From: Sphingomonas aliaeris
Lineage (GTDB): Bacteria; Pseudomonadota; Alphaproteobacteria; Sphingomonadales; Sphingomonadaceae
Reading direction: 5' to 3'
NCBI RefSeq assembly: GCF_016743815.1
Contig: NZ_CP061037.1
Span: 62,001 to 126,000 of the forward strand
DNA: 64,000 nucleotides
Shown: positions 36,890-45,960 of the stretch, piece by piece
How positions within the stretch are numbered: the first letter of the stretch is position 1
How the letters are laid out: each line of letters opens with the position of its first letter
Position numbers and translations under genes: made by a program
The notes under the pieces: generated by a model
The model's database searches: none
What the model saw: only the letters and a program-made list of their open reading frames with translations
What the model was told of the DNA's origin: nothing

Positions 36890-39800
36890 ATGCTAGGACG
36901 TGTTGATGACAGAAGCGCTTTAGAACGGAACGCTCAATTGCCCGATACGTCTCGCGAGATGCTGGATGCCTACCTTGACCGGATGCGTGAGATAAGGGCG
37001 ACTGGGGGCGCTACCAACGAGACGTCCTACTACGGCGCACTCGAAACGTTGCTCAACGGCGTTGGACGCCAGCTCAAGCCTCGAGTCATCGCCAACGGTC
37101 AGATCCGCAATCAAGGGGCGGGCCACCCCGATTTCGGCCTCTACGGTCAATCGCAATGCCGAGGGTCGGAGCCGGTGAGCGGCAGCGGGGCCTTACCCGA
37201 GCGAGGCGTAGTCGAAGTAAAGGGCTTAGCCGAGGAGACATGGTTCACGGCCGGCACGACGCAGGTTTCTCAATATTGGGACCATTACGGTCTCGTTCTC
37301 GTTACCAACTACCGAGCCTTCCTATTGATCGGACGCGACGCACAGGGTCAGCCGGTTCGGCTGGAGCCGTTCAGTCTCGCCGCCAGCGAGACTGACTTTT
37401 GGGATCTTCGCTACGCAGCCGATAGCGTGCTCGACGGGCTGGGGGAGGCGCTGATCGATTATTTGAGGCGTGCCTTAAGCTATATGGCGCCGTTGACGCG
37501 TGCGTCCGATTTGGCGTGGCTTCTCGCCTCATATGCTCGCGACGCTCTGCGCCGCGTCGAGGCAAGTGCCGGCTTGCCCGCTCTTCAGACCGTTCGCTCG
37601 GGCCTCGAACAGGCGCTCGGATTGCGCTTCGAGGCTGCCAAGGGCGAGCACTTCTTCCGGTCTACACTCGTTCAGACCATCTTCTACGGCATCTTCAGTG
37701 CGTGGGTGCAATGGGCCCGGCTGCAGCCACCGAACACCGTGGCGCGCTTCGATTGGCACGCGGCCGGCTGGACGTTGCATGTGCCGATGGTTCGAACTCT
37801 TTTCGAGCAGGTGGCGACGCCGAGCCGGCTCGGGCCATTGGGGTTGGTCGAGGTGCTGGATTGGACGGGCAACGCGCTCAACCGCGTTGACCGAACGGAG
37901 TTCTTTGCTGCCTTCGACGAAGGACAAGCCGTCCAGTATTTCTACGAGCCGTTTCTGGCTCACTTCGATCCGGCGCTGCGCAAGCAGCTCGGCGTCTGGT
38001 ATACGCCCCCCGAGATCGTCCGCTATATGGTCGCACGGGTAGACCTGGCGCTGCGCGAGGAACTCGGCATTGCGGAAGGCTTGGCGAGTCCGGCTGTCCA
38101 CGTTCTTGACCCGTGTTGCGGCACCGGATCGTTTCTCGTCGAGGTGCTTCGCGTCGTTGAGCAGCGGTTGCGGGATCAGGGCGAAGACGCGCTTGTTGCG
38201 CATGACCTAAGCGTCGCGGCGCGGAACCGCCTGTTCGGCTTCGAGCTGATGCCGGCGCCCTTCGTCGTCGCGCATTGGCAGATTGGGATGCTGCTCGCTC
38301 AGGCCGGCGCGCCGCTGTCCGGCGATCAGCGCGCGTCGATCTATCTGACGAACGCGCTGACTGGTTGGACGCCACCCACAGGACCGGTCGAGCAGCTTTT
38401 GCTGCCCGAACTGCAGCCGGAGCGCGATGCGGCCGAGCGGGTCAAGCAGGTAGACCCGATCCTCGTGATCATCGGCAATCCGCCCTACAATGCTTTCGCC
38501 GGCGTCAGCCCCGACGAAGAGGAACAGCTCGTCGATCCGTACAAGGCGGGTTTGCGGTCCGACTGGCAAATCAAGAAATTCAACCTCGACGAGCTTTATG
38601 CCCGCTTTCTGCGAGTGGCGGAGCGACGGATCGTCGAGGGGTCCGGACGCGGGATCATCAGTTTCATTTCGAGTTACTCCTATCTGAGCGACCCGTCGTT
38701 CGTGGTGGTGCGGCGTCATCTTCTAGAGGGATTCCAGCGCATCTGGGTCGACAGCCTCAATGGCGACAGCCGCGAAACGGGCAAGCGGACGCCCGATGGG
38801 TCTCCCGACCCGTCCGTCTTCTCGACCCCGCTCAACCGTGAGGGGATCAAGCTGGGGACGGCGGTAGGCATGTTCGTGCGCACAGGCCCAGCCACGGAAC
38901 AGGCTGAGGTGAGGTATCGGCAGTTCTGGGGCAGCAGTAAGCGCGAGGAGCTCCTCGCGACGCTAGATGATGGCGACCTCGATGCGGGATTTGAGGTAAC
39001 GGCGCCAACGCCGGCAAACCGGTATAACTTCCGCCCTCTCGGGCCTGCGTCGGCTTACGACAATTGGCCGGACTTCCTCGCGCTCGCCGAAGCAGAACCA
39101 TTCAGTGGACTTGCTGAAATGCGTAGGGGCGGCTTGATCGACTCAGATCGCGACAAGCTGGCCGAGCGCATGAGTCGATACATGGACCCGACTGTTAGCT
39201 TCGAAACCTTAGCAGCAGAGGGAACCGGGCCAACTCGGCCGGCCGGCCGGTTTGATCCTGAGCCGGCGAGAACGCGTCTGTTGGCGCGAGAGACGTTTCA
39301 GCCGGACAATATCGTACGATACGCGCTGCTGCCTTTAGATACCCGCTACGCGTACTACACTTCTACTCGACCGATCTGGAATGAGCCACGTCCCGATCTC
39401 GTAGCTGCGGCACGGGATGGTAATTCATTTCTCGTCAGTCGAATGATGGCCGAGCGGCCGCGTGAGGGTTTGCCGGTCCTGCCAGTCACTGCGCTACCGG
39501 ATTATCACCTTCTGCGCCCCAATATCCGCGCCTTTCCACTGCGGCTGCTCGGTGTCGACGGACCCCAGGGCGATCTTCTGGCGACGTCGAGCGTACGTGC
39601 GAACCTCTCCGCCCGCGCACGTGCCTGGCTCATTGGGCTGACTTCCGGCGATCCAGACACTGACCATGATCTCGGCGATGCGCCTTGGTACCATGCGCTC
39701 GCCACCTCGGCCTCACCGGCGTGGCTAACGGAGAACCACGCCGCTATCCTGAGCGGCTGGCCCAAGGTGCCGCTGCCGGCGGATCTAACGCGGCTGCAGG

Positions 39801-40372
39801 CTTCGGCGCAGCTTGGGCGCCAAGTGGCGGCGCTGTTGGATACCGAGCGTACCCATACCGGCGTGACCATACCCCCTTACGATGCTCCGTACGGAATGCT
39901 CGGTCGGCTGATGCGCGTCGGCGGCGGAGCGCTGGGTCCAGCGGATCTTGCCGTTCTTGGCTGGGGAAGCGGCGGTGGCGGGGCGGCGGTCATGCCTGGG
40001 AACGGCGATGCGCGGGTCCGTCCCGCCTACGATGCCGAAGAAATGGAAGCGCTGACGACAGCGGCGGAGCGGCTGGAGGAAGATATCGACGCGCTGGTAC
40101 ACCGTCTCGGCAATCCCGTAGACGTGCACCTGAACGACACGGCCTACCTCAAGGGCGTTCCATCGGCGGTCTACGAGCAGCTTGTCGGCGGATATCAAGT
40201 GTTGAAAAAATGGCTCTCCTACCGAGATCAGGAAGTCATCGGTCGTCCCCTTGCGGTGGCGGAGGTGCGCGAGGCCGTCGGGATCGTGCGTCGTCTAAGT
40301 GCCTATGTGCTCCTGCAGCCGGCGCTCGATGCCAGCTACGTTGCCATCCGCGCGCAGGCGTTCGACTGGTGA
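36890..40372 (+). CDS. Type ISP-like restriction-modification protein lacking a helicase
   Basis: About 1160 residues. The N-terminal nuclease-like part has GHPDFGLYG and GVVEVKG (~75-110), a D...E-x-K motif. An N6-adenine methyltransferase follows: WYTPPEIVRYMV, motif I DPCCGTGSFLVEVL (~407) and motif IV IIGNPPYN (~528). The C-terminal ~450 residues resemble the target-recognition and methylase-linked part of type ISP enzymes (PF18135-like). Classical ISP enzymes (~1500 residues) have a helicase between nuclease and methylase; none is visible here, so it may act like a type IIG enzyme. Start could also be 36959. Confidence 0.78.
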   Translation: MLGRVDDRSALERNAQLPDTSREMLDAYLDRMREIRATGGATNETSYYGALETLLNGVGRQLKPRVIANGQIRNQGAGHPDFGLYGQSQCRGSEPVSGSGALPERGVVEVKGLAEETWFTAGTTQVSQYWDHYGLVLVTNYRAFLLIGRDAQGQPVRLEPFSLAASETDFWDLRYAADSVLDGLGEALIDYLRRALSYMAPLTRASDLAWLLASYARDALRRVEASAGLPALQTVRSGLEQALGLRFEAAKGEHFFRSTLVQTIFYGIFSAWVQWARLQPPNTVARFDWHAAGWTLHVPMVRTLFEQVATPSRLGPLGLVEVLDWTGNALNRVDRTEFFAAFDEGQAVQYFYEPFLAHFDPALRKQLGVWYTPPEIVRYMVARVDLALREELGIAEGLASPAVHVLDPCCGTGSFLVEVLRVVEQRLRDQGEDALVAHDLSVAARNRLFGFELMPAPFVVAHWQIGMLLAQAGAPLSGDQRASIYLTNALTGWTPPTGPVEQLLLPELQPERDAAERVKQVDPILVIIGNPPYNAFAGVSPDEEEQLVDPYKAGLRSDWQIKKFNLDELYARFLRVAERRIVEGSGRGIISFISSYSYLSDPSFVVVRRHLLEGFQRIWVDSLNGDSRETGKRTPDGSPDPSVFSTPLNREGIKLGTAVGMFVRTGPATEQAEVRYRQFWGSSKREELLATLDDGDLDAGFEVTAPTPANRYNFRPLGPASAYDNWPDFLALAEAEPFSGLAEMRRGGLIDSDRDKLAERMSRYMDPTVSFETLAAEGTGPTRPAGRFDPEPARTRLLARETFQPDNIVRYALLPLDTRYAYYTSTRPIWNEPRPDLVAAARDGNSFLVSRMMAERPREGLPVLPVTALPDYHLLRPNIRAFPLRLLGVDGPQGDLLATSSVRANLSARARAWLIGLTSGDPDTDHDLGDAPWYHALATSASPAWLTENHAAILSGWPKVPLPADLTRLQASAQLGRQVAALLDTERTHTGVTIPPYDAPYGMLGRLMRVGGGALGPADLAVLGWGSGGGGAAVMPGNGDARVRPAYDAEEMEALTTAAERLEEDIDALVHRLGNPVDVHLNDTAYLKGVPSAVYEQLVGGYQVLKKWLSYRDQEVIGRPLAVAEVREAVGIVRRLSAYVLLQPALDASYVAIRAQAFDW

Positions 40373-40711
40373 AACGTCGCCCACTAAGGTCGCTGCGACC
40401 GTCGGCAACGCCTAGCGTCGGCACGCTGAGCAGTAGGTCAGCGCTCGTCGGTGTGCATGATCGTAAGCGCTCGAGCGGTCATGGACAGATTGGCCAAGTC
40501 CTTTGGACCGGCGAACAGATCTCCATCGTAGCGATCGGCTCCGATGCCGCGGCTGTTTGTCGCAGGCGAGAAGGCCATTTTAGGATCTCGCCGGGCGGGA
40601 GCTTGGAGCAAGCCTCTTGCCAAAATCACCACACCACGCTACATCGATCGCGTCACGGGTCGCCACACGTCCTTTCGAGGAGTGCAAAAGGGCGGCCCTT
40701 CGCGTTTTCAG

Positions 40712-41566
40712 ATGACGCTTCCACCATATATCAAGCCGCATGCAACGGCTGGCCAGCGCGTCGCTCATCTGCGAAGCCGCGGGCTGATCGTCAAGCGGCC
40801 CAACGTAGCCGCGCGCAAGATAGACCTTGTCGGATACGAGCGGCTACGGATCTACTTCCTCAGCCGACGCCAGCTCGGCGTTGCCAACAGACCGTTCCGC
40901 CCGGGAACGACCTACCAGCAGATCCTGCGGCTCTACGACTGCGACAGCCTGCTGCGCGACGCGTGCTTCGCCGCTGTCGGACAGTTCGAACTCCTGCTGC
41001 GCAACGCCATGTCGGAGGCGTTGAGCGACGGCTTTGGCAGTCATCCGTACTTTGATCTGGCAGCGTTCAAGGACGCGGGCGCCAATCTCGAGGCACTCCA
41101 GAGCTTCATGACCGCCTATAGCCAGTCCAAGGACCAGCGTGTGGCACATTACCGGCAAACCTACGCGACGCCCATTCTACCCCCGATCTGGACCATGAAG
41201 GAGTTCCTCACCTTCGGGCGTTCGGTGCGCATCTTCAAATGTCTCGAGGGCTCGGTCCGAACGCATATCGCGACACAGTTTGGGGTGCCGAGCGATCAGG
41301 TGTTCACCAGCTGGCTCGAGTGTCTCGTCGACGTGCGCAACATCTGCGCGCACCACGACCGGCTGTTCAATCGCAGCTTCCAGAAACAGCCCCAGAGCCT
41401 CAGGCGTGCAGCTGTCCCGACAGCGCCGCGAAACAAGCTCAAGGCGATCCTCGAATGCCTCGACCATCTTCTGACCCAGCGTGGCGCGCCAGTGGGGATC
41501 GTCGCTGATGTCGGCCGCATCCTCGCGCGGTTCCCGGAGGTTCAGCCTGCCGAGGTGGGTTACTAA
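40712..41566 (+). CDS. Abi_2 family (AbiD/AbiF) abortive infection protein
   Basis: A 284-residue protein starting MTLPPYIKPHATAGQRVAHL. It has the Abi_2 pattern IDLVGYERLRIYFLSRRQ, YDCDSLLRDACFAAVGQFEL and PPIWTMKEFLTFGRSVRIFK, ending with a HEPN-like DVRNICAHHDRLFNR. AbiD/F proteins abort phage infection, probably through RNase activity. It is 340 bases after the restriction-modification gene, same direction. The earlier in-frame ATG at 40544 is not supported. Confidence 0.85.
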   Translation: MTLPPYIKPHATAGQRVAHLRSRGLIVKRPNVAARKIDLVGYERLRIYFLSRRQLGVANRPFRPGTTYQQILRLYDCDSLLRDACFAAVGQFELLLRNAMSEALSDGFGSHPYFDLAAFKDAGANLEALQSFMTAYSQSKDQRVAHYRQTYATPILPPIWTMKEFLTFGRSVRIFKCLEGSVRTHIATQFGVPSDQVFTSWLECLVDVRNICAHHDRLFNRSFQKQPQSLRRAAVPTAPRNKLKAILECLDHLLTQRGAPVGIVADVGRILARFPEVQPAEVGY

Positions 41567-41577
41567 CGCGAACGAAG

Positions 41578-41602
41578 GCCCGGAAGCGAAGCTCCCGGGC
41601 CA
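41578..41602. terminator. Bidirectional terminator hairpin
   Basis: GGCCCGG-A-AGC-GAA-GCT-C-CCGGGCC sits between the convergent Abi_2 and ssb stop codons. Ten pairs with a three-base loop and two one-base interior mismatches. Confidence 0.72.
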
Positions 41603-41613
41603 ATCCGCCTCGA

Positions 41614-42018
41614 TCAGAAGGGAATGTCGTCGTCGTCGTTGTCCTGCCGATTGTCCTGCTGCTGGCGGGACTTGCCGTAGGAGAGGAACGTCACTTCGTC
41701 GGCGATGATCTCGACGCCGTAGCGCTCGATGTTCTCCTGGTCGGTCCAGCGGGTATAGTGGATGCGGCCGCGAACCATCACCTTCTGCCCCTTTTCGACA
41801 TACTCGGCGACCGTCTTGGCGACGCCGTTGAAGCAGGTGATCCGGTGCCACTCGGTATTTTCGACCCGGCGACCGTTCTCCTTGAGGACCTTGCCCTCGC
41901 TGTCGCGCTTCGGGCGCGAGGTCGCGAGGCTGAACTGAGTGATCTTGGTGCCGCCCTGGGTGGAGCGGGTCTCGGGCGTGGCGCCGACGTTGCCGGCGAG
42001 GATGACGAGGTTCTGCAT
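41614..42018 (-). CDS. ssb: Plasmid single-stranded DNA-binding protein
   Basis: A 134-residue SSB. The OB fold starts MQNLVILAGNVGATPETRST and includes NTEWHRITCFNGVAKTVAEY and EKGQKVMVRGRIHYTRW. The C-terminal acidic tip DDDDIPF, which binds partner proteins, is present. The start at 42018 is preceded by AAGGAACC. It ends the minus-strand backbone block, and its leader contains the structured element at 42125-42187 and two further hairpins. Confidence 0.9.
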   Translation of the reverse strand: MQNLVILAGNVGATPETRSTQGGTKITQFSLATSRPKRDSEGKVLKENGRRVENTEWHRITCFNGVAKTVAEYVEKGQKVMVRGRIHYTRWTDQENIERYGVEIIADEVTFLSYGKSRQQQDNRQDNDDDDIPF

Positions 42019-42124
42019 TTCGAGGTTCCTTTTTTGCTTCGCCGGGGGATCGTCCCCTCGACTGAACACCGTCAAAGACGGTCAGGACGACCTCTCCACC
42101 GGAGCGCGAAGACGCGGAGGGGAA

Positions 42125-42187
42125 CCCCGATCAGAGGGGTGGTGCGGGCAGCCGCGTAAGCGGCAACTCGGCCCGAATGATCGCGGG
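42125..42187 (-). ncRNA. Structured leader element, copy A (upstream of ssb)
   Basis: A 63-base element with an outer stem CGATCA/TGATCG plus CCC/GGG, and an inner hairpin GCCGC-GTAA-GCGGC. The core around the inner hairpin is almost identical to copy B at 44681-44743, while the outer stem differs by compensatory changes. It ends 106 bases upstream of the ssb start. It is probably transcribed as part of the minus-strand leader. Confidence 0.65.
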
Positions 42188-42752
42188 TTGGAGGGGTGGA
42201 CGGCCGGCTTAGGTCGTTCAGGAAAGAGAGGGGATGAACCCCACGGGCGCGCAAACGCCGAGGATCCGAGGAGCAGGACACCCTCGTCGCTGTCTTCGTC
42301 CGGCATTGCCATTCGCATGATCCCTAGGCCGGGGCGGCTTCGATTGCCGTTGCGCCACATCCTTAAGCTGGGCGCGCGGGGCTTCACGAAGGATGACCGC
42401 CACCCTTGAAGGACCAGGCACCGCCTTCCTGCCTACGGCGCGCGTGGCGTGCCCGATGTCGATAGGCCGACAGGTCGGTCCCACGCGATCCACGCCGCTG
42501 GACTGTGAGAATCGAGCGCGGCTGTCGTGATGCCGATCAGGGCTTCCGCACGGGCGAGAGCTGCGCACCCGGACGATCGGTGGTGCTATGACGCGCTCCC
42601 TCTGACTAGGGTGGACGGCGGGTTCCCGCGCCTCGAAATAGGGAAGCCGCTCCGCGTCTCAGATCAATGCGGGCGCGTCGGTGCCGCGAATTCAGGCGCG
42701 ACCCGCCCTACAGGACGAGGGACTTGATAGATTGGCGATTTCCACGAAGTGC
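42188..42752. other. Intergenic, no gene recognised
   Basis: About 565 bases between the structured element and the next gene. ORFs here are not protein-like. It probably holds the ssb promoter and the end of the neighbouring operon. Confidence 0.4.
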
Positions 42753-43046
42753 CTATCGCGGAGGATCGGTCAGGCCGGCACGGCGCGGACGCGCCGGTGC
42801 GGCGAGTTGATCGATGATAAGCTGGCGATGAAGTGTTGCTGGAAGGTCGGGGATATGCCGGCGTGCGACGACGAGCAGCGGATCGGGAACGCGGACCTCG
42901 CCATAGAATGCGCCGAGCCAGATGGCGGGGCTCTCGTCCTCGTCCCGTCCGTCGCCAGTCCAGACCTGGAGGAAGAAGGAGGCGAGCGGGGCATCCCACC
43001 CGATCGATACCCGGGCTTGACCGTTTGAAAAATCTTGGCGGCTCAT
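42753..43046 (-). CDS. Small conserved plasmid protein
   Basis: A 97-residue protein: FSNGQARVSIGWDAPLASFF, TGDGRDEDESPAIWLGAFYG, then a basic proline-rich C-terminus. No recognised domain; it looks like an all-beta small domain followed by a helix. The start overlaps the preceding ORF stop by ATGA. Confidence 0.6.
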   Translation of the reverse strand: MSRQDFSNGQARVSIGWDAPLASFFLQVWTGDGRDEDESPAIWLGAFYGEVRVPDPLLVVARRHIPDLPATLHRQLIIDQLAAPARPRRAGLTDPPR

Positions 43047-43243
43047 TCGAGCGTCTCGGCGATGAAGCTGCCGCGCCCGTCGCGGAATGGTCCAAGGACG
43101 TTTCCGCCATCCAATGCCTGCCGATAACGGCCTTGCGATTGACGCCGCCTAGTGGTCGGCGTCGCGCGGCCAGCAGGCGCTCGCTGGGTGTTGCTGCCGA
43201 TCGGTAGGCCCATGATGTCAGTGGCATGACGGAGCGGTTTCAT
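43043..43243 (-). CDS. Small basic protein
   Basis: A 66-residue ORF beginning MKPLRHATDIMGLPIGSNTQ, Arg/Thr-rich in the middle, ending GPFRDGRGSFIAETLE. GGGAGAG lies just upstream, and its stop overlaps the next start (ATGA), both typical of real coupled genes. No family recognised. Confidence 0.5.
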   Translation of the reverse strand: MKPLRHATDIMGLPIGSNTQRAPAGRATPTTRRRQSQGRYRQALDGGNVLGPFRDGRGSFIAETLE

Positions 43244-43301
43244 GGCTGATCTCTCCCATTCAGGGAAAGGTCGTCGAATGGCCTCGCCGCAGAGTCTCCG
43301 A

Positions 43302-43526
43302 CTAACCGGCGTTTCCGATGTCCGACAAGAAGGGATCGACGGACGCCTCGATGTCCTCGGGAGTCAGATCCTCGCGCGCGAACAGGTCGCGATCGGATAG
43401 GACTGCACGCGGAGCGGCTGGATTGCCGGTCGTGACAATGTGAAAGGTGTCGCCGTCAGCCGCCGCCCTGCGCCAAGCAAAGCGCCAGCAATGGTCCGCA
43501 GTCTGGAAAAGATTTGGGCATGGCAT
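43302..43526 (-). CDS. Small conserved plasmid protein
   Basis: A 74-residue ORF with AAGGAGACC upstream. FRIHxx-like regions are absent, but DGDTFHIVTTGNPAAPRAVL, then LFAREDLTPEDIEASVDPFL, give a plausible small alpha/beta protein. Function unknown. The upstream DUF2493 frame as given would run through it, which is one reason to think that frame is shifted. Confidence 0.55.
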   Translation of the reverse strand: MPCPNLFQTADHCWRFAWRRAAADGDTFHIVTTGNPAAPRAVLSDRDLFAREDLTPEDIEASVDPFLSDIGNAG

Positions 43527-43616
43527 GACGGTCTCCTTGAAGGGTGAAATGGGTAAGCCCTGCGGCGAAGCCGCAAGGGCGAGACCGCTGGCGTCAGCCA
43601 GCAGCCTCGCCGAAAC

Positions 43617-44575
43617 TCAGGCGACCTTGGGGTCGCGCTGAGGGTTCTGTGCAGCGGGGGAGTGCCGAGCGGGCCGCGGCGATCGACGACCCGGATGCCG
43701 GCCTTCTTGGCGTCGATCACCAGACGCTCGGTCACGCCGTTGCCCTGGAAGGCGATGACGTAGCGGGGTTTCAGCGAGAGCATCTGCTCGTTGCGACGGA
43801 AGCCGGCGCGATCTCCGAGCTTGCGATCGAGACCGAAGCGGACTTGCTGGACGCCATGCTGTTCGGCCCACGATGCCGCGATGCGCTCGATCCCCTTCAT
43901 GTCCCCGCCATGGACGAGATACATGTCGCCGACGCGCTCCCGAACCGCATTGAGGGTGCGCAGCAGGTTGTCGCCGAACGCCTTCATGTCCTCGTCGGTC
44001 CGGAAGGTCAGCCGTCCCCCGGCAAACACGACGGGAGTGCCCTGTGCCGTGTTGGCGTCGCGGAACCGATCGCGTCGAGCCTGGAGGAAGGCGCGGCCAT
44101 CGACGATGGCCGACGTGACCCCGAGCGAAATGCGGTTGCCGGTCGACGGGATCCATGAACGTCCGGTCTCGCGGATGTAGTGCGCCGCTGCGGTGTCGCG
44201 CATGACCTCGTAACAGGTGGCGGCTTCCTCGATCTTCTTGGCAAGGTCGATCTTGTCCTCGAGATTGGAGGTGTTGATCTCCGATCCGTCCTGCTCGGCC
44301 AGGAGGAGCCTGATCTCGTCGGTGAGACGGTCGATCGTCGCGTGCTTCTTCGCCGCCGCTCGGTGGAAAAGATTGACCAGGCCCCAGCCCATCTCCTCGA
44401 TGTCGCGCTCGAGCGACGTATTCTGGAGGGTTGCGAACAGGTCGCTCCAGATAGCGGCGGTGGTCTGCTCGAGTGCCTCGGTCGAGGGAGGGCACATGCC
44501 CGAGACATCTTCGGCGCGGGGTTCGAGGTGTCCCAGCTCCAGAGCAAAGAGTGCGGCAGCGAGGGAAGTGGTCAT
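43617..44575 (-). pseudogene. DUF2493 (SLOG-like) protein with C-terminal frameshift
   Basis: Starts MTTSLAAALFALELGHLEPR at 44575 and has a helical N-terminal half. A DUF2493 SLOG/Rossmann-type domain follows: GTPVVFAGGRLTFRTDEDMK, YLVHGGDMKGIERIAASWAE and RYVIAFQGNGVTERLVIDAK. In the given frame it overruns to 43364 and overlaps the next gene. One base more in the C-run near 43657-43661 (GGGGG on the plus strand) gives the natural end AAQNPQRDPKVA at 43617, followed by two hairpins. SLOG domains bind nucleotides or DNA ends; function here is unknown. Confidence 0.75.
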
Positions 44576-44680
44576 GGGGTCAAGCCCTTCATCTGATCGA
44601 GGCCGGCGGCCTATCCGCCGGATGCGCACCTCCTGGGCGGCCGAATAAGAGCCGCCCGCACCGAAGCGCAGCGCAGGGAA

Positions 44681-44743
44681 ACCGCAAAAACCGGGGTGGT
44701 GCGGGCAGCCGCAGAGCGGCAACTCGGCCCGGATTTTTGCGGT
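44681..44743 (-). ncRNA. Structured leader element, copy B (upstream of DUF2493 gene)
   Basis: A 63-base element with outer stem ACCGCAAAAA/TTTTTGCGGT, next stem CCGG/CCGG, and inner hairpin GCCGC-AGA-GCGGC. It ends 105 bases upstream of the DUF2493 start, almost the same spacing as copy A from ssb. Another hairpin, CCGGCGG-CCTAT-CCGCCGG (44603-44621), lies between it and the gene. Confidence 0.68.
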
Positions 44744-44801
44744 TGCGGGGGTCTCGCGGTCGCCCATGTGCCGCATCTCTCTGGCGGAAGGCTGTCGGGC
44801 G

Positions 44802-45290
44802 TCAGGTGGCGTCGGGCGCGGCCGGGACCATAATCGTTGCCGCCTTCGAACCTGTCGGGCTCAGCCCACACCGCGCGATGTCGTCGAGAATGGTCTGCCC
44901 CGTTCCGCACAAACGTACCAAAACCGCTGGGGTGATCCTCAACTCTCCGTTGGCGTCGATCGCGTCGATCATGATGCGGAGCTGGTCCACCAGATCCTCG
45001 CTCCGGGTTGCGGCATAGCCCGCGCAGGCCGCCACACCAGAGAACACGCCCGGGACGGGCAGGGCTGAGGCGTCGCCTCCGTCGGGGACGAAGCGCCAAG
45101 GATCGACGTCGGCACCTTCTGCGATTGCGCTGACATAGGTGGGATGCTCCGTGTCCAGGCTCGTCCACCCGTCGGTCGTGTTTGACGCATCGATCGCGGA
45201 GCGGCAGGCGCTGACGACATCCTCCGCCTCGACCGTGATTTCCGCACGGTAATGGGCAGGGTATTCGCAGTGGACGGTGAAGGTCTTCAT
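44802..45290 (-). CDS. Conserved plasmid protein, unknown function
   Basis: A 162-residue protein starting MKTFTVHCEYPAHYRAEITV at 45290. The N-terminal ~60 residues look like a DpnD/PcfM-like or small ferredoxin-like fold (VHCEYPAHYRAEITVEAEDV). The C-terminal half is helical (QLRIMIDAIDANGELRIT). No confirmed family. The start follows CAGGAGTCC. Confidence 0.55.
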   Translation of the reverse strand: MKTFTVHCEYPAHYRAEITVEAEDVVSACRSAIDASNTTDGWTSLDTEHPTYVSAIAEGADVDPWRFVPDGGDASALPVPGVFSGVAACAGYAATRSEDLVDQLRIMIDAIDANGELRITPAVLVRLCGTGQTILDDIARCGLSPTGSKAATIMVPAAPDAT

Positions 45291-45341
45291 GGAACCGGAC
45301 TCCTGAAGGGTGGCAAAATGGGAGACCCAAGCGGTTCGGGT

Positions 45342-45651
45342 CATTCATAGCGGGGACGCTCGGCCGGATAGGCGAGAGGGGGCCAGCCATCGTGGACGCG
45401 GGCCTCGAAGCGTCCAGCGGAGAGGACGCTGCTGATCGGCCGCGCGTGGTCGCCGGTGTTCCAGTCGCGATCGAGAAGCGCCTGAACCTCGTTCGACATT
45501 CGCCAAGCACGGTCCTCGTGACCGTCGGGAAGGTGACGCCGAAGGCGGTCAGCACCGGGTCGGTGCAGAGTTCACCGGCGTCGTACCACCAGCCACCTTC
45601 CTCGGGGCCGCCATAGAGCCGTTGGGTGAGGTAAACGGCAACGCTGCGCAT
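45342..45651 (-). pseudogene. Conserved plasmid protein, frameshifted
   Basis: The start at 45651 reads MRSVAVYLTQRLYGGPEEGG, then WWYDAGELCTDPVLTAFGVT. The second half (LPDGHEDRAWRMSNEVQALL, DRDWNTGDHARPISSVLSAG, DGWPPLAYPAERPRYE) is in another frame ending at 45342. One missing C near 45530-45535 accounts for the break. Repaired length is ~103 residues. Function unknown. Confidence 0.6.
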
Positions 45652-45674
45652 GATGATGATCCTTTCTCGACCAG

Positions 45675-45687
45675 GAGCCGAAGGCTC
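45675..45687 (-). repeat. GAGCC-TTC-GGCTC hairpin motif
   Basis: One of four short hairpins of the type RGCC-TTC-GGCY placed just upstream of minus-strand genes. This one lies 24 bases upstream of the 45651 start. Role unknown (terminator remnant or leader element). Confidence 0.4.
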
Positions 45688-45723
45688 ATCTTTCCAAACG
45701 ACGCCTCCCCTCCGGGGGCTGTT

Positions 45724-45960
45724 TCAGGCGATCACGCGCCAGCCAGCGGCGATCCAGCGCTGGCGGTTGGGCGCATATTTCGAGACCGTCGCGAGGATGA
45801 TCTTGCGGGGCGGCGTAGCCGCACCGACACCGAGCTGCAGGGCGGCGATCGCAGCCGCATCAGCGGCGCGCGCCGGCCAGCACTCGTCGGCCGTCAACAT
45901 CGCGAGTGGGAAGTCGGCTGCGCCTTCCACGACGAACTGCTTGATGACGGCGCTAGGCAT
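45724..45960 (-). CDS. Small conserved plasmid protein
   Basis: A 78-residue protein: MPSAVIKQFVVEGAADFPLA, then MLTADECWPARAADAAAIAA and APNRQRWIAAGWRVIA. Its ATG lies inside the last codons of the PP-loop gene, an eight-base overlap. The conserved Trp/Arg-rich C-terminus suggests a real family, but the function is unknown. Confidence 0.6.
   Translation of the reverse strand: MPSAVIKQFVVEGAADFPLAMLTADECWPARAADAAAIAALQLGVGAATPPRKIILATVSKYAPNRQRWIAAGWRVIA

Noticed and set aside
39685..41055. 456-codon plus-strand ORF spanning the end of the type ISP-like gene and the Abi_2 gene
   Set aside because: It overlaps two well-supported genes in another frame and is Arg/Ser-rich without domains.
43364..43616. 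C-terminal extension of the DUF2493 frame
   Set aside because: It runs through two hairpins and the whole of another gene with its own Shine-Dalgarno; a frameshift at the poly-C run gives a natural end at 43617.
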